64,000 nt of DNA from Sphagnum compactum. Its lineage: Eukaryota > Bryophyta > Sphagnopsida > Sphagnales. Location of the stretch: contig OZ234496.1 of the NCBI GenBank assembly GCA_965153455.1, forward strand, positions 930,001-994,000, read 5' to 3'. This document shows positions 1-13,600 of this stretch, in pieces (the first letter of the stretch is position 1; each line of letters starts with the position of its first letter). The position numbers and the translations under genes were made by a program. The notes beneath the pieces were generated by a model. That model made no database searches. It saw only the letters and a list, made by a program, of their open reading frames with translations, and was not told the origin of the DNA.

Positions 1-239
1 AAACATGAAAATGGATCTTTATTATGTTAACGTATGCAAACATGAACATGAAAAGTACATGACGAGGTTATGGTGCAAAATTGTGTTTAAGATTACTGTT
101 GAACAAATTAGAAGAAATGAAGGGTCCTACTTCTATTCATACCCCTTTGGGGACTTGACTCAAGGAAGCTTTTAAGGAGGATTTTATGTGTGCATTGAGT
201 AAAAAAACTTCTTGAAAACCTTCCTAACTAAGAATCAAT

Positions 240-500
240 TATGAATTAATTAGGCTTTAACTATGAATCAATTAGGAATTGACTAAAGTTAATTAGTACT
301 TAATTAAAAGTTAATTAAAAGTATTCTATGAGTTAACTAGGAATTAACTGGAAGTTTAATTGGGACTTAATTCGAAATTGATTTGGAGTTAATTGGGAGT
401 TAACTCAAACTTAATTAGAACTTAATTAAAAGTTAGATAAGAATTATTTATAAGTGAATTAAAACTTAACTTGAAGTTAATTAAGAATGAACTGAAACTA
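240..500. repeat. degenerate AT-rich short repeats
   Basis: The motif TTAATT with variants of 'ggaattaactgg' recurs every 10-14 bases across this stretch. It reads as a decayed simple repeat with no coding potential. The first 240 bases hold nothing I recognise. Confidence 0.6.
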
Positions 501-596
501 AACTAAGAATTAGGTACAAATTCAATACAAATCATGAATGAACATTCAAAAAAATGAACCCCGTGGCATTGGCATCCATGACAAAGACATGTTTTG

Positions 597-1020
597 GCAT
601 TATGAACATTTTAACCAATCAATAAAATGTAATTTTATTGAAATTAATGTTTTGAATTAGTAAATTGATTATTAATTACTAAAGACATTCTTAGTCATTT
701 ATTTAATCATGTTAACCATTGTAATTACATAGGGCAAATATTAAAATACATGTTTAGGCATTATGAACATTTTTGACCAATCAATAAATGTAATTTGATT
801 GAAATTAATGTCATGAAATATTAAGTTGATTATTAGTTGCTAAAAACATTCTTAATCATTTCCTTAATTGTGTTAGACATTGTAGTTGCATAGGACAAGT
901 TGTAAAAGACATATTATTGCATTATGAAAAATTTTGACCAATCAATAAATGCAATTTTATTGAAATTAATGTTATGAGTCATGAGGTTGACTAGTAGTTG
1001 TAACATTTTATTGACACATG
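597..1020. repeat. tandem repeat, ~161-bp unit, about 2.6 copies
   Basis: The anchor 'ccaatcaataaa' occurs at about 615, 777 and 938, giving spacings of 162 and 161 bases. Each copy then carries similar text (a 'attgaaattaatgt' block, a 'gttgattattag' block, an 'acattcttaatcattt' block). The copies have diverged by substitutions and small indels, so this is an old tandem duplication. No ORF crosses it. Confidence 0.8.
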
Positions 1021-4000
1021 ACATCCCACATCATCATCATTAGAAATTGAATCATTATTAGTTGCAAAATTAAATAATATTTTTGAATTCCTAACTTTAA
1101 ATCATTCAAACATATTAATATAAATTCAAAAATAATAATATATTTACCCAAAAATTGAACAAGTTGTCATATTGACTATAAAATCATGATCTCATATGGT
1201 ATCTTGATGTCCTTTGTAACTACATAGTAATTTTTGTGACCAAGTAGTTATAAATATAGTAAAAAACGACAATAGTTGTTCTTAAAATTAATCACAAAAC
1301 CCAAGATGTGTTGTTGTGTTTGCAATTCAAAAAAATTGTGACTATGATAATTCAATTATGTTTTCACCTTTTAAAAGCCAACATTGTCAACATGGAATGG
1401 AAACCAACCTACATTTCTAGTGGTCAACATGTTTGAACAAACTATCTAGCTTTGTAGTTAGAAAACTTTATTTCGCTTCAACAAATTTGTAAACCTTACA
1501 TTGCATTTGGTACATTAAAGTCTAGTAAATCATGGATTCAATTGATTCCATGCAAGCAATCCAAGCATGTCTTAAAACTTCTTTGTTTTTTCATATAATT
1601 TTCTCTTCTTTTTGGGACTCTACTTGGACAAGTTTTCACATGTTGAATCAAACTAAATAACATGTGACCTCTCATTAGATGAAATAGTAGTAGGTTGTGA
1701 GGAAGATGAAGGATGAACTTGATTTTGAGGGGACAAGGATAACAAGAATCAAGTTATGAAAATTGAGACCCTCAAATCTACCTGTAATGTTTTACATCTA
1801 AGCAACAAAAATTTAAGATCAAGAAATCAATAGATCATGATTAAGATCAAGGAAATTGGAAGCTTTTACCTCAAGTTTGACATGGTCAACCTTGATTCCA
1901 AGCCTTACATATGTAAGGTTGCAAGGCAACTAAAGATTAAAACATTCAAATTTCAAAGCACCATGCACATTGTACAACAAACCTTTTTAAAAAATTGAAA
2001 GAGGAGAAAGCAAAATTGAAAAGTAAAAAGCCATTCTTGAACTTTGTATAGTTACACAACATGTAATTTAACAAAACAACACATTGAATGGTGAAACTTC
2101 CAAATTAAATTTGAGTGTAGCATTATGAGGTTGTAAACATTCTCAAAAATCCCTAAATCTCCTTTGCATATTCCATATTGGTCATTTGTATGCCATATCT
2201 CCCCCAAAATCAACCATAAATTCTTTTAGAATTCATCCAACTACTAAAAGAACATAACTTGAAAATATGATGCTACAACCTAAGGCTCTACTAGACAACT
2301 AATACCAATGTTATTATGCCACTAATTATAAATGCAACATAAGAATCTTGATGCACTTTAAAATGATAATGATCAGTAGAATTACCAATGTTGGATTAGT
2401 ATCAACTTTTGAACATACCAAATTGGTCCTAATACTTTGGGAGGGGGGGGGGGGGAGTGGCCTAAAAGAAGAGGTAATGGAAACCTCCTAATTTTCCTTA
2501 ATCATAGTATACTTGCATTAAAAAGGGAACAAAAGTTTTAAAAGAAAACCTGAAAAAGCAAGATCTAACAATTACACGTTATATCTACTAGAGTTTAGGT
2601 GAATTAAAACCCTTCGAATTCTTTCTCATTGAGCATCCACTGATACCTAATGGCATTGATCATCCCATATCTAGGCACATCTTATAAGCTTTGATAAGAA
2701 AAGGAAATTCAATCCCAAACCCACCCAGATTGAAAGGTCAATCTCTAATTCCCATAATCAAGTTAACGTGGGCTACACCCTTACTCAAAGCACCCAAGCT
2801 TGAGTACTCACTTCATCCCACATTAGTGCCTTTTCCCATACATAAACCATAACTGCAGACACAATGCCATTAAGAATCGTTCACACATCCCTTTTTGTTT
2901 TGCATCATTTCCACCACCAACCCATATGTAAGAAACTAACACAAACTTTACATCTCCAACACAATGGAAACTCGAAGAGTACAATCATGCATGAAGAACA
3001 TTCTTCTCCTTATGCATTTTCAAACCAACACAATTTTATCTTCTACCACAATAAGATCAAGCTTTTGAATGTTTAGCTCCTTTAGTGTTTCCCAATTGCT
3101 TATGCCCAAAAAGATGCCCCTTGTAGAAAAGATCTTTCCTTCTTATGTCTGCGATTCTTCATCCTTCTATAATCCAGTGCGCCAATTAGAGCCAAATTCC
3201 CACCAGTCTTCATGAAAAGCAAAAACCAACACAGATAAATGTGCAAGCTCACCTTTTAAATCAAGAGAAATAGAATGCCTACATTCTCCCTTCTCCATGA
3301 ATGCATTACCTACAAACGTAAAACACACAAAACAACATGTTATTTCCATGTAGCATATGGTTATCATGCACATATGATCATTATGTTCCATCAACCGCCG
3401 GTTTAAGGTAGTCTTTCAACAACTTTTCATTTTAGGGCTCCTTTTAGGTCACATGGGGTTCATACTTGGCAAGTATTGGTGTTGGTCCAAGGTTGATTTT
3501 TTCTTGGTATATAACAAGTAAAAACCTTGTGTTGGTTCTAGTGTAAAACACGTATATACCAATGTTGTGAGGGTGTCTAGTTTGCATGGTATAAATTTAG
3601 GGTTCATGTTCAAATTCTTGTGACCTAGACCCAAGTTGACACCATTTTTTGGAACCAACACAAGGAATTAAATCATGAAACTAGTCTTTTGTTGGATTTG
3701 AAACCAAAATTGAAACTGGGAAAAATATTCATGAAAATAAGGTTAAGATTTTTAGATAAGAAAGTCCTTTTTTTTTGAAAAATTAATAAGTAGGTTGAAC
3801 TTTATAGTTAAGTTTTAATTTTAATTAGTTGTTGAACCTTATACTTACATAGGTCCTTGACTTAATTTGTTGTAAAACTTTGTGCCCACACAACCTCTTG
3901 CATTGGGGAGTTTGTATTGTGTGCATGGAATTAGAACCAATTTTTGAACTAAGCCCAAGGGTTCTTGAAAACATTTGTTATAACTAAAACCAAAAGGTTT

Positions 4001-7000
4001 AAAAGTTGGAAGAACCAATCTAAAACCCCACTTGAAAAATGTCCAAATAAATTTTACAATATCAAAACCGAGACCAAATGTTCTTTTAAAATTTCACAAC
4101 ATTGGTATATGCCTTATATAATGTCAAGTCCTATAATAGATTGGTATTAATACAAGGTTGGTATTGCCTCAAGTCACATATGACTGGTACATTTTTTAAT
4201 ACCAATATTGATACTAGTACCATATACCTAGGTTGCACTTTATACATAAATACAACACAAATAATTGATGTAATCTTGCCCAACTTTATTCCAAGGAAAC
4301 AAAAAGACAAGAAATGAAAAGGTGAAAACAAATAGGCAGAAGCCAAAATAAAACAAAAACACAAACCATTTTAATTAACTAGGGCACTCATTAAAGACAT
4401 AATGACTAAAATACCTATGAATATTAATTGACTAGATGTTGGGATGGGTTCAGGGGTGACAAAAGGTGGGAACTAAGATGTCGCCAACCCCACAACCATG
4501 GCACAATTCAAGATGAAAGTGGCATTTATCTATTGTAGTGTAATGGAAATTCTTGTTTAAAGAAAGTGGTAAGGACCAAAACAATGTTGGGTAGTTCTCA
4601 TTTTGAGAAATGGTCGGTTTTAATTCTTACATCACATTACGAAAACCTAATCAGTTATTTTATATATATATTTTTGGGCTAGTGAGAATTGACCAAGGTA
4701 TTGAAAGATATTTAATTTTTCCAAATTCACAAGGTCCTCAAATAGGGTGATCTCACATATACCATAACGTCAGTTTTCACATTTGGTTTTCACAACCCAA
4801 TTATTACATTTTCCACAAATTAAAAAATGGAAATAATAATCTTATTATTTTATAAATTTTTAAAAATTACATTTTAAAAATCATTGAAAATAGAAGAAAA
4901 CTTGTTAACTGTAACAAATTTTTTGATTCAAAATTTAAAACTCCATAACTTTATCCCTTTCAAAAGCTCCTTCAAACTCCTTTAATTCCTCGTTTAAATA
5001 TGCATTAGTTTCAATTAAATCTATTGACCTATAAGGGGATTTACAACCTACCTAAGATCATTGGGCCAATTTTTGTTGACAAAGATCAATTTGTCCAATT
5101 TTTTTGATTGTAAAAAACATCTCCTAAGATTAGTAAGGATTCCAATTTTAAAAAAGATGTTCTCTGTTTCAATTGGGATCCAATTATCCTTAAGATTTGT
5201 CTAACATAAAAACCAATTGTAGGAAACACATTTTCATGTTTTTCCCACCACTAAAATGGACATTTGATGTCTTTGATGAGCACTTGATAACACCTAAAAA
5301 TCAAAAGCTTTCTATTGATCAAATATAAATTGCTAGTTCACTTATGTTGGCTATCATTCCAAAGATATCCAAAATGTTGCCCTTTTCAACCTTTCAATCA
5401 ACGATACCCTTTTCAGGTTCAACCAAAGATGCAAATGATAATGACACTTAAGAAACATAAGAAACAATGTTTTTTTGTCTTATTGCTCAACAATGGCCTT
5501 ACCTTGTTCATAACCAATAAGTGAGGAACAAGACAAAAGGTTTTAAACCTAAGGTCCAACATTTATATATATATATATATATATATAATGAGAACTTTTT
5601 CCTTCATATTTTTTTAAGAAGGAAAGAAAAAGATCCAAAACCTTAACAACTTCATTTTTTATGTTGGAAGCCAAACATGATAACTCAAAAATAACATTTC
5701 AATCTTTTTCATTAAGTCGTTAAAGGTTGCAAAATCAATTTCATCCTTGAATTTTAGATTCATGGATATGGCAAATTTTAATGCATCAATTAAGAACTAA
5801 TGACCCCTAGACAAGTTCAAAATACAAGCAGACACATCATGGCCAAGAAAATCAATAATAATTTGACATATGTGCCATGTCAATGGATGTGGTACTTTTG
5901 TACTCATGTTCATAGAATTGTGCTTGTTATAACATAATATAATTGTTTATTTAAACTACAAAGTTTCTTAGAAAAGGAAAAAATCAAACGATGCATGGCA
6001 AGAATTCAAAGAAAGAATGTAAACACAAAGAATCTAAGAAAAATAAAAAGTTACCTTGTCTTCATTAGAATATTGAATTTCCTTAGGGGAAAACTTGAAT
6101 TAACACATGTTTTCTCTCAATCTTACCTAACTTTTCTTGATTTTTTGGCCAAGTTATGCATTTTTGCAAATTTCCTTGGGCAACTTTGATAGATACATAT
6201 CTTGAGCTTTTGCAAATTTTCATGTGTCGTTACATATTGGCACGCTTTTAAAAATGCATGATGAAAACAAGTTCCTTAAAAACTTTCTTTCAAACCCAAC
6301 ACATCACAACTTACAATTGATTTTAAAGTTGTAGTAATAATGTTCAAATTAGATCCTTCATCCTTGACATAAGCAACAATTATTTTCCTCAATCCATAAA
6401 TATCCAATAATTTTGCCAAATTTTTGGCCAAGGTTTGTCCACTAGTATTTGTTGTTTCAAAAAGGTGAAAGGTAATGTGCTTTGGTTCCTAATCAACCCC
6501 TAAAGAATTGATCACCAATGCAAGAATATCATGTTCACCTTTTGGCATCCACAAATCAAAGATGATTTGTCGCAAAACCAAAATTTGAAGGTTCCTTACT
6601 ACAAAGGAACCTTATTGCATCTTGAAAGGCTCCTTAATAGTAAACAAATTTGGATATGGAACTAGAAGACATATTTGGTCTCTTTTTTGAAGATTGTTTG
6701 TCATCTTTTCTCAAACGACTATTCATTTCTTCTTCAAATTTATAAAAAATTTAAAATGGTCTAATTTTTTTCAATGCAGTTATACCATTAACTACGTTAT
6801 ATATGATAATTAATCCTCTTTTAGCTTGAATTTTGGATTTAGATTCAAGATTGGACTATTGTAACAAATAATACAATGCATGACTTGAGGAGCTGTTAAA
6901 TCAACTTTTTTGTTATCATTAACATAGAAAAATGCCCAATATAATGCATTTATGCTATTTGGTTTCCAAAATAATCTTTGTGCATGTAATTTCTTCAAAA

Positions 7001-8340
7001 AAATCATTTTCTCTTCATTATTTTTTTGTATTTCAACTTCTTTCAGTTTAGAAACTTGCATTTTTTTTAGGTTCTTGCAAATGTTCAATTTCCATCCTTA
7101 CTTCATTCATGAATATATCACATATACTTTCGTTTTTGGAGGATTGTTCCATGTTTAGTTTGACATCAAATATTACTTCCCTAATGAGTAGCAAAAAAAA
7201 GTTAAACAATTATACGATCTATCAAAATTAACATTTACAAGATGAATTCTATTTGTAAAACATTTAAAAAACAAGATGAAAATATTTCTTAAACATTTAG
7301 GAAACAAGATACAAGTTGTAATGGAGTTTTGTAATGAAACATATAGGAAAGTGAAAGTAGGGAAAATCATGCCACGGAAGAAAGACAACACAAAGGAAAC
7401 AAGACAACTGATGTGAGAAAAACAACATGACAAAAAATACAAACAAGAGAAAAAAAAGTTCAGGTTTTTTTTGTAATTTTTCCACTACTTTAACCCCAAG
7501 TAGCGCCTTTGCGTCCCTAGCCGGTAGTTGTTGTTTAGAACCCTAAAATGACATATGACCCTGAGAATCGGATGTAGGTTCTATGAGAGAACCTATTCGA
7601 TTCTCCAAATTTTTTTATTAAAAAGAACTAGTTTTCATAATCAATTTTCATTCATGTGAGAACATGAGGTCGCTTCAAGGTTGCTTCTTAGGTCGGTTCT
7701 AACATGTAATGGTGCCAACCAATTCTTGTTGTGAGATCCGGGCTGAAAACTAGATGATCATAAAAAATGGCCCAACATTGGACCAAGAGGGGTGGACCTT
7801 TCAGGCCTTTCATCCAGGCCCATATGTTGTTGGCACAAGCTTGTAAAAGATTGTCATCTTGCTTTATGTAAACAACCAAATACATTTATAGCTAAATGCG
7901 TGAATTGGTTTCTTAGATGCCAATCTTTGTACTTCATTTCTTTTATTTGCACAACCTTAAACCTTGGTGTCAAAGTCATCCAAGGTGAGGTCAGTGTGTG
8001 TGGATCTACAATGACACTAATTAAAATTTCAAAAATGTTGAAAATTTTCAAAAACCACTTTTCTCCCCCGCCCATCAAAAAATTGCAAAGGAAAATAGAG
8101 AATAATTTTTATTTTTGACATGGAATCTTCAAAACAAAATAATCATACAACAATGAAATATTGAACTTGCCATAGTGGTATGATATATGGGTGAGGTTGA
8201 GGAAACAATACGCTATGTTGGACATGATAAAAACACTGGTAGCAGGCCAAGGCCAAAGCACTAGTGGTACCAACTTGGAGCAACAAAATGTATGTCAGCA
8301 TTGACTTGTCACTTGTGGTGTTTTATCACAAAGTCAAATA
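1021..8340. other. gene-free AT-rich intergenic DNA
   Basis: No ORF here exceeds about 110 codons, and none of the short translations shows a recognisable domain or a plausible splice-linked series. Simple-sequence tracts are present: a G run near 2441-2456 and an (AT)n tract at about 5561-5587. The rest looks like old, decayed repeat DNA that I cannot classify. Confidence 0.6.
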
Positions 8341-8883
8341 GTATGTGATCAGAGCTCATGGCCAGTTGTGCATTCCTTGTTGCATACAGTAAATGTAGTC
8401 AAAGAGGCTATGGTGAGGTTATGTGACCTGGGCAATCTTCAGTCATCCAAGCTCCAGCTATGTATCTATAGGATCTCTGACAAACTGGTCCCCCCCCCCC
8501 CCCACCTCACCCCCAAAAGTGTGAAGAAATGCTCACATCATCATCATCAGCATCATCTCCCTTGTTGACAGACAGGAATCCAATGATTTCTTCGGAAGAG
8601 AACATGAAATCTACATCACCCAGTGATCAACTTTGTCGTCTGGAAGAGGAGAATGCATGTTTTCCTTTATTGTACATGCCAGTAGTCTTTTCTTCTTCCT
8701 CCTCCTCCTCCTCCTCTTCTTCTTCTTCTTCTTGGTCTATTTTTCCTGTTTTTCTGCCTCTTTTTTGTTTCAAACATTGCTCTTGTTTGATGAGTCTCTA
8801 AATGCTTCAACAAAATATGATAAATATTGCTGATTGTGCAAGAGGAAATCCCAATCAGTGGTTACTTATCATATCATCTTTAC

Positions 8884-8914
<31 letters not shown>

Positions 8915-9779
8915 ACACACACACGACAACACACATGACTTAAAAATTGTTATCTTGTTCTTGGTTTTCTGATCACTTAAAGTGTGATTCACAGGGACAC
9001 AACTCCCTCTTGCACAGATCTTTTTGGTTTCTGGAGTACGTATGCATGTATACAATCTGCATTTGTACTCTTTCCTTTGGCCAGAGGTAAAGAAAAGGTG
9101 AACATGGATCCTTCCCCCCTTTGTTTTTTATTTTAATTGGGGTGTCTCCAAAGTTTGAAACATAGTCAGTAGTGTTTTGGCTGTCTGGTGTGGAGGGAGA
9201 GAGCACCTACAAACATATATATATAGTCAAAAACCCATTCCATGGTATCCTTTCTTCCTTTTTGCTTGCCCAGACTTTGGTCCTTGTTCTTCGTTTCTTT
9301 TTCTCTCTCGTTCTTGGGTGCTTTCTTTTTATTAAGTTTGGCAGGGTTTCATCAATTTCTACCTGTCAATAGGACTTCTCTGTTGTTGTTGTTGCTACTG
9401 CTTATCCATAGTGCAACTCCTCCAGAGAAAGTGAAACTCCTGCTGCTGCTCTGATGTCTATTGTTAGAATATTTTGGAATAGGGGAGGAAGCTTTCTGAT
9501 GACTAAGTACATCCAGCACGACATGACATCTTAACAGCATATATTGTTGACCTTCCGACAATTTTCCACCACCCTGGTTTTCCTGCAGACAACAGCTACT
9601 CCATCCAGCACACATGTATAGAGAAACATGGTTGAAGAAGGAAAAAATTGTTATATATATATCACTTATCTGCAAACTTAACTTACCAGTCTTTTGGAAC
9701 AGAACTTGGTTCTTGAAGAATGAAAACAAATGTTATTCACCTATCTGCAAACTTACCAGTCTTTTGGTTGAGATTTGAT
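8341..9779. other. unclassified single-copy-looking DNA with microsatellites
   Basis: Base composition is less AT-skewed than the flanks. It contains a C run at about 8490-8503, a TCC/TCT trinucleotide tract at about 8690-8733 and a CA tract at about 8883-8928. Short ORFs across the TCC/TCT tract encode only Ser or Phe/Leu runs and are artefacts of it. I see no coherent exon series; it could be an untranslated or decayed genic fragment. Confidence 0.4.
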
Positions 9780-10290
9780 AAACCCATTTGTAAGGTATGA
9801 AATGTGAGATTTTTCCAGGGACACAAACCCATTTGTGAGGTGCGGAAATGTCAAGTTTTTCCAGAGACATAAAACCCATTTGTAAGGTATGAAATATGTT
9901 GTTTCCCACAGACACAAATCCATAGTGGGTTTAATGTTATGAAGTTTTCCAGGGACATTGTAAACCCATTGTGGGTTATGATGTTGTGAAATTTTCCAGG
10001 GACATTGTAAACCCATTGTGGGTTATAATGTTCTGAAATTTTCCAGGGACATTGTAAACCCATTGAGGGTATGATGTTATGTTTTCCAGGGAAATTTTGT
10101 AAACCCATTGAGGGTAATGATGTTATCAAGTTTTCCAGGGAAATTTTGTAAACCCATTGAGGGTATGATGTTATGAAGTTTTCCAGGGAAATTTTGCAAA
10201 CCCATTGTGGGTTACGATGTTATGAAATTTTCCAGGGACATTGTAAACCCATTGTGCAATGGGTACAAAGTTATGAAGTTTTTCCGGGGA
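9780..10290. repeat. minisatellite, ~47-bp palindrome-bearing unit, about 11 copies
   Basis: The anchor AAACCC (AAATCC in one unit) starts at 9780, 9825, 9872, 9916, 9962, 10009, 10056, 10101, 10150, 10198 and 10245, giving spacings of 44-49 with a mode of 47. The better units contain the perfect inverted repeat AACCCATTGTGGGTT followed by a conserved TTTTCCAGGGACATTGT box. The period is not a multiple of three and indels are frequent, so the minus-strand ORFs running through it are not likely to be real. The left three or four units are the most diverged (CCCATTTGTAAGG variants), and the array decays at 10,290. Confidence 0.9.
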
Positions 10291-10568
10291 CATAACTTAC
10301 ACTGTGGAGTAGGAATTTTTGAAGGGACAATTGTTGTGGACACACTGCTCTTTATGCTAATAAGCTGGTTCAACCTGAAGGAACAGCCCACTGTACCCAA
10401 CTAATTTATCCTCTCATTTACACCTTTTGTCCTCATACAATTATAAGCTCTTACACCTTTTGTCCCCATGTAGAAAGCATCCTTGTACAATGTTTTATGC
10501 CCCTAAAACATTGTTGTCTTTACCTTGCTAGATTGTATGCTACCCAGGTGAGGTTACAAGATTGAGAA

Positions 10569-10652
10569 TAACACAAACTTCTTTGCTAGAAAGCTACCAG
10601 ATAAGATGAATAGGTAACACAAACTTCTTTACTAGAAAGCTACCAGATAAGA
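10569..10652. repeat. two-copy tandem duplication, 47-bp spacing
   Basis: The string beginning 'aacacaaacttcttt' starts at 10569 and again at 10616. Both copies run through 'gctaccagataagatg' with few mismatches. The unit is unrelated in sequence to the 47-bp minisatellite just upstream. Confidence 0.8.
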
Positions 10653-13600
10653 TGGTACAAATGCAAAACAATTCATGTGATGAAAGTACTTGACATGTTG
10701 AGTATTAAGTCTCTCAAACATGAAAAAAGAAATTTTAACCCCCATTCACATTGAACTAGGTTACATTGATGTGAGTCATAACATGTCACAAGTTGGGTTT
10801 CAAGGGTTGCTCCTCCAACTAGTACCTCCACTCCCCCATGTGAGCTCCCAACAATATTGTATTTTTCATATCAATTCATTGTATGTATACCATACTTTCA
10901 AAATACAAAGGCATATCGGTTCAAGGTATATAATTATTTCTTAAAATAATATACTTAATTGCCTTTCATTACTAGACATATGGAATATATATATACCAAA
11001 TCATCACATAATTTCCCTAGGGTATATGTAACATGTCATATAAAATCAATGAATTAAAAAAAATTCAGTATGTACCTTCCAAAAATCAAGTATTTTAAAG
11101 TAAAACTGAAAATTATTTGCTTTGAAAATCCAACCAATGTTTCTTGCATAGTTTTGTCAACTTATTTATGTGTCGAAGGAATTGAAAACTTGGTTCTTTG
11201 CTAGATTATTAAACAACTACACTCTACTAGGAGATATTTTAGATTGCAAAATAGCAATATTGCACGAAGAAATAAAAATAAATGACCATGTTTTGTAGCC
11301 TCCATTCAAAATTTTGTTATCATCTAAGCATTCTTATGCAAAAATATTTATATTATACATTGCATTCACAAATATATATCTTGGTTTCAACACCATTATT
11401 TCAAGGTTTGTTGTATTTGGATAATTTTCCAAAACAATATAATATATGTTTATTAGAATGTGTATCAAATTACACATTTTGAATTTTTGTATTGTGATCA
11501 TCTTATGGTGCAACATTGAGACAGAAAATTTAAATATTTTACATGGCATGTATTAAGCACTAGTTTTTATTTGATTTTTTTTTGCAACACAACAAAATAA
11601 AAACATGAAATACTTTTGTTTTTGAAGATTTTGACCACCATTTTCCACCAAAAAACAAAATCATCATATTTAAACCTATGTATTAGCTAAGTCACGAACT
11701 ATAACATTAATTTTTGTAAAATTTCATAATCCATTCAAACACCTCACCATTTACTATTATATATTTTTGAGGAGTGTCATTAGTGAAACTACTTCATAAA
11801 TTTTTAAAAAAAAGGCTCTAGTACAAAATACTAATTATGTTTTCTCTTTGTCCATGCACATTAAACTTTAGATATTCATCTAATACATCTTTCATATGTT
11901 TGGGGGGTGATAGTTTGTAAGTTTACATGTAAATGTTTGATTTGAAGCTTGTAAACATTGTCAACTATATCTATATAAGGTTAACATCACAAAAATAATT
12001 AGCACAAGAATTCAAATATTTGTCATGTGTCATCATCCTAACCATAGGCTTGTGACCAAGGATGGGGCACAAAGGAAAATGAAGGTTAGGAAAATATCCC
12101 AAAACTCAAACACATCTCAAAAGTTTGGGACATGTAAGGAAATGAATCCCAAGCATTCCCAAGTGAGGAGCACTTAGGCAATTGTAGTCTCATGAGAATC
12201 TCAAATATTTTGAACAAAATTGCAAGGTGGTCCAAATTGACGTAGTAGTTATTTGAATCCTAGCCACAAAAAACCAAAAAAATGGGTCAAATGACTTTCA
12301 AATTAAGCATGCAGTATGACATTGAAGAATCCTTTTCAAGGGCTACAACTTTTCACCTTGAAATTCTTCAATCAAACTAGTATGTGGGAATTATGAACCT
12401 GCAAAGTTGCAAGATTCATAATTTGGAGTTTTCAAGATATTTTGCAATTTGGATGTAACCTTCACCATCTATCACGTAGTATATTATAGGGAAGAAAGTG
12501 TTGCCTTCTCACAAGGGTCTTGGCTATGTCAATCAAAGTGAATTTGGGTTTCCCATGATTAAGTCCTAGCATTGCTTGGCTCCAATTTGTGGTAACCAAC
12601 TTCTTATTTAATTTTTTATTGAACTTGCATTAACTTCATTGTCCTAGTCCCATCTTGGAGCTCTTGCATGCCCTTCTGACTCTCAAATGCTAAAAGCTAA
12701 AGAATGTGCCATATGTTACATTCCATTACAATTTCAAGGAATTGACAAGGTATTTACAATTTTAAACCTAATATTATTCAAAAGCTTAGGAGTGTGTCAC
12801 CATGGATTTGTAATTACGTGTGTGGAATTTGACCTTACAAATTATTAAAAAGCTTATTAAGTGTGTGACATTTATTTTCACCCTATTTTTTCACTTGTTG
12901 CATCAATTTTCAAGAAATAAATATAACTTGGTTGTTATAATAAAACATGGATTGAAGTTGTTCAAGATTTTTGTGTGCATGAATGTTTAAAGGAAACTTG
13001 ATATTGTGTTGAAAGGAAATATGATATTGTGTTTGAAATTTAATGTTTGAATGTCCATTTGACATTTGAATCATGGGGTCATTTTTTGACAATATTTGGG
13101 ATTTAGAAGATTAATGTTCACAACTTCCACACATGAAAATCAATATGGAGTTTGGATTGCACGAAAATAATCATAGGAATTCATTTAAAGGGAGTTTTTT
13201 TCTTATGTTTTAGTCAACTAGAGTTATTTTCAATTTTAAACAAGTGAGAAATAAGTTGAAAAGGAATCAAATGCACTTCTAGTAGCTTTTATTTTAAAAA
13301 TAGCTTATAAGCTCTATATTCATGAGACTAATTATTGCATCACTAATCATGATATCATATTCAATTTAAAATATATTTTAAAAAAATGTTGTCCATAATT
13401 TAGGATCTATTATTCAAAGTAAAAAGCTCCTAACTAATCAAGAAGAATATACCTAAAAATAAATAGGTCAAAATGTCAAAATGCATGAAAGATGACACTA
13501 TTATGGCTATGAGATAGTTAAATGTTTTTTTTTTTTAGGACGAAGGTGCTAGTGCAAGCTTATGAACAAATTAACTAGCACAAACCAAACAAAAATTTGG

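Noticed and set aside
1405-1420. ATTTCTAGTGG as a possible CACTA right end
   Set aside because: Only nine bases match, with no partner end, subterminal repeats or target duplication.
8529-8833. Ser-rich and Phe/Leu-rich ORFs
   Set aside because: They translate a TCC/TCT microsatellite and have no conserved flanks.
9733-10129. Minus-strand ORFs encoding repeated WVYNVPGK or NGFTMSLENF text
   Set aside because: They are produced by the 47-bp array; the period is not a multiple of three and indels change frame between units.
9780-10290. Regular ~47-bp repeats resembling a CRISPR array
   Set aside because: There are no unique spacers; the whole unit repeats, and the surroundings are plant nuclear DNA.
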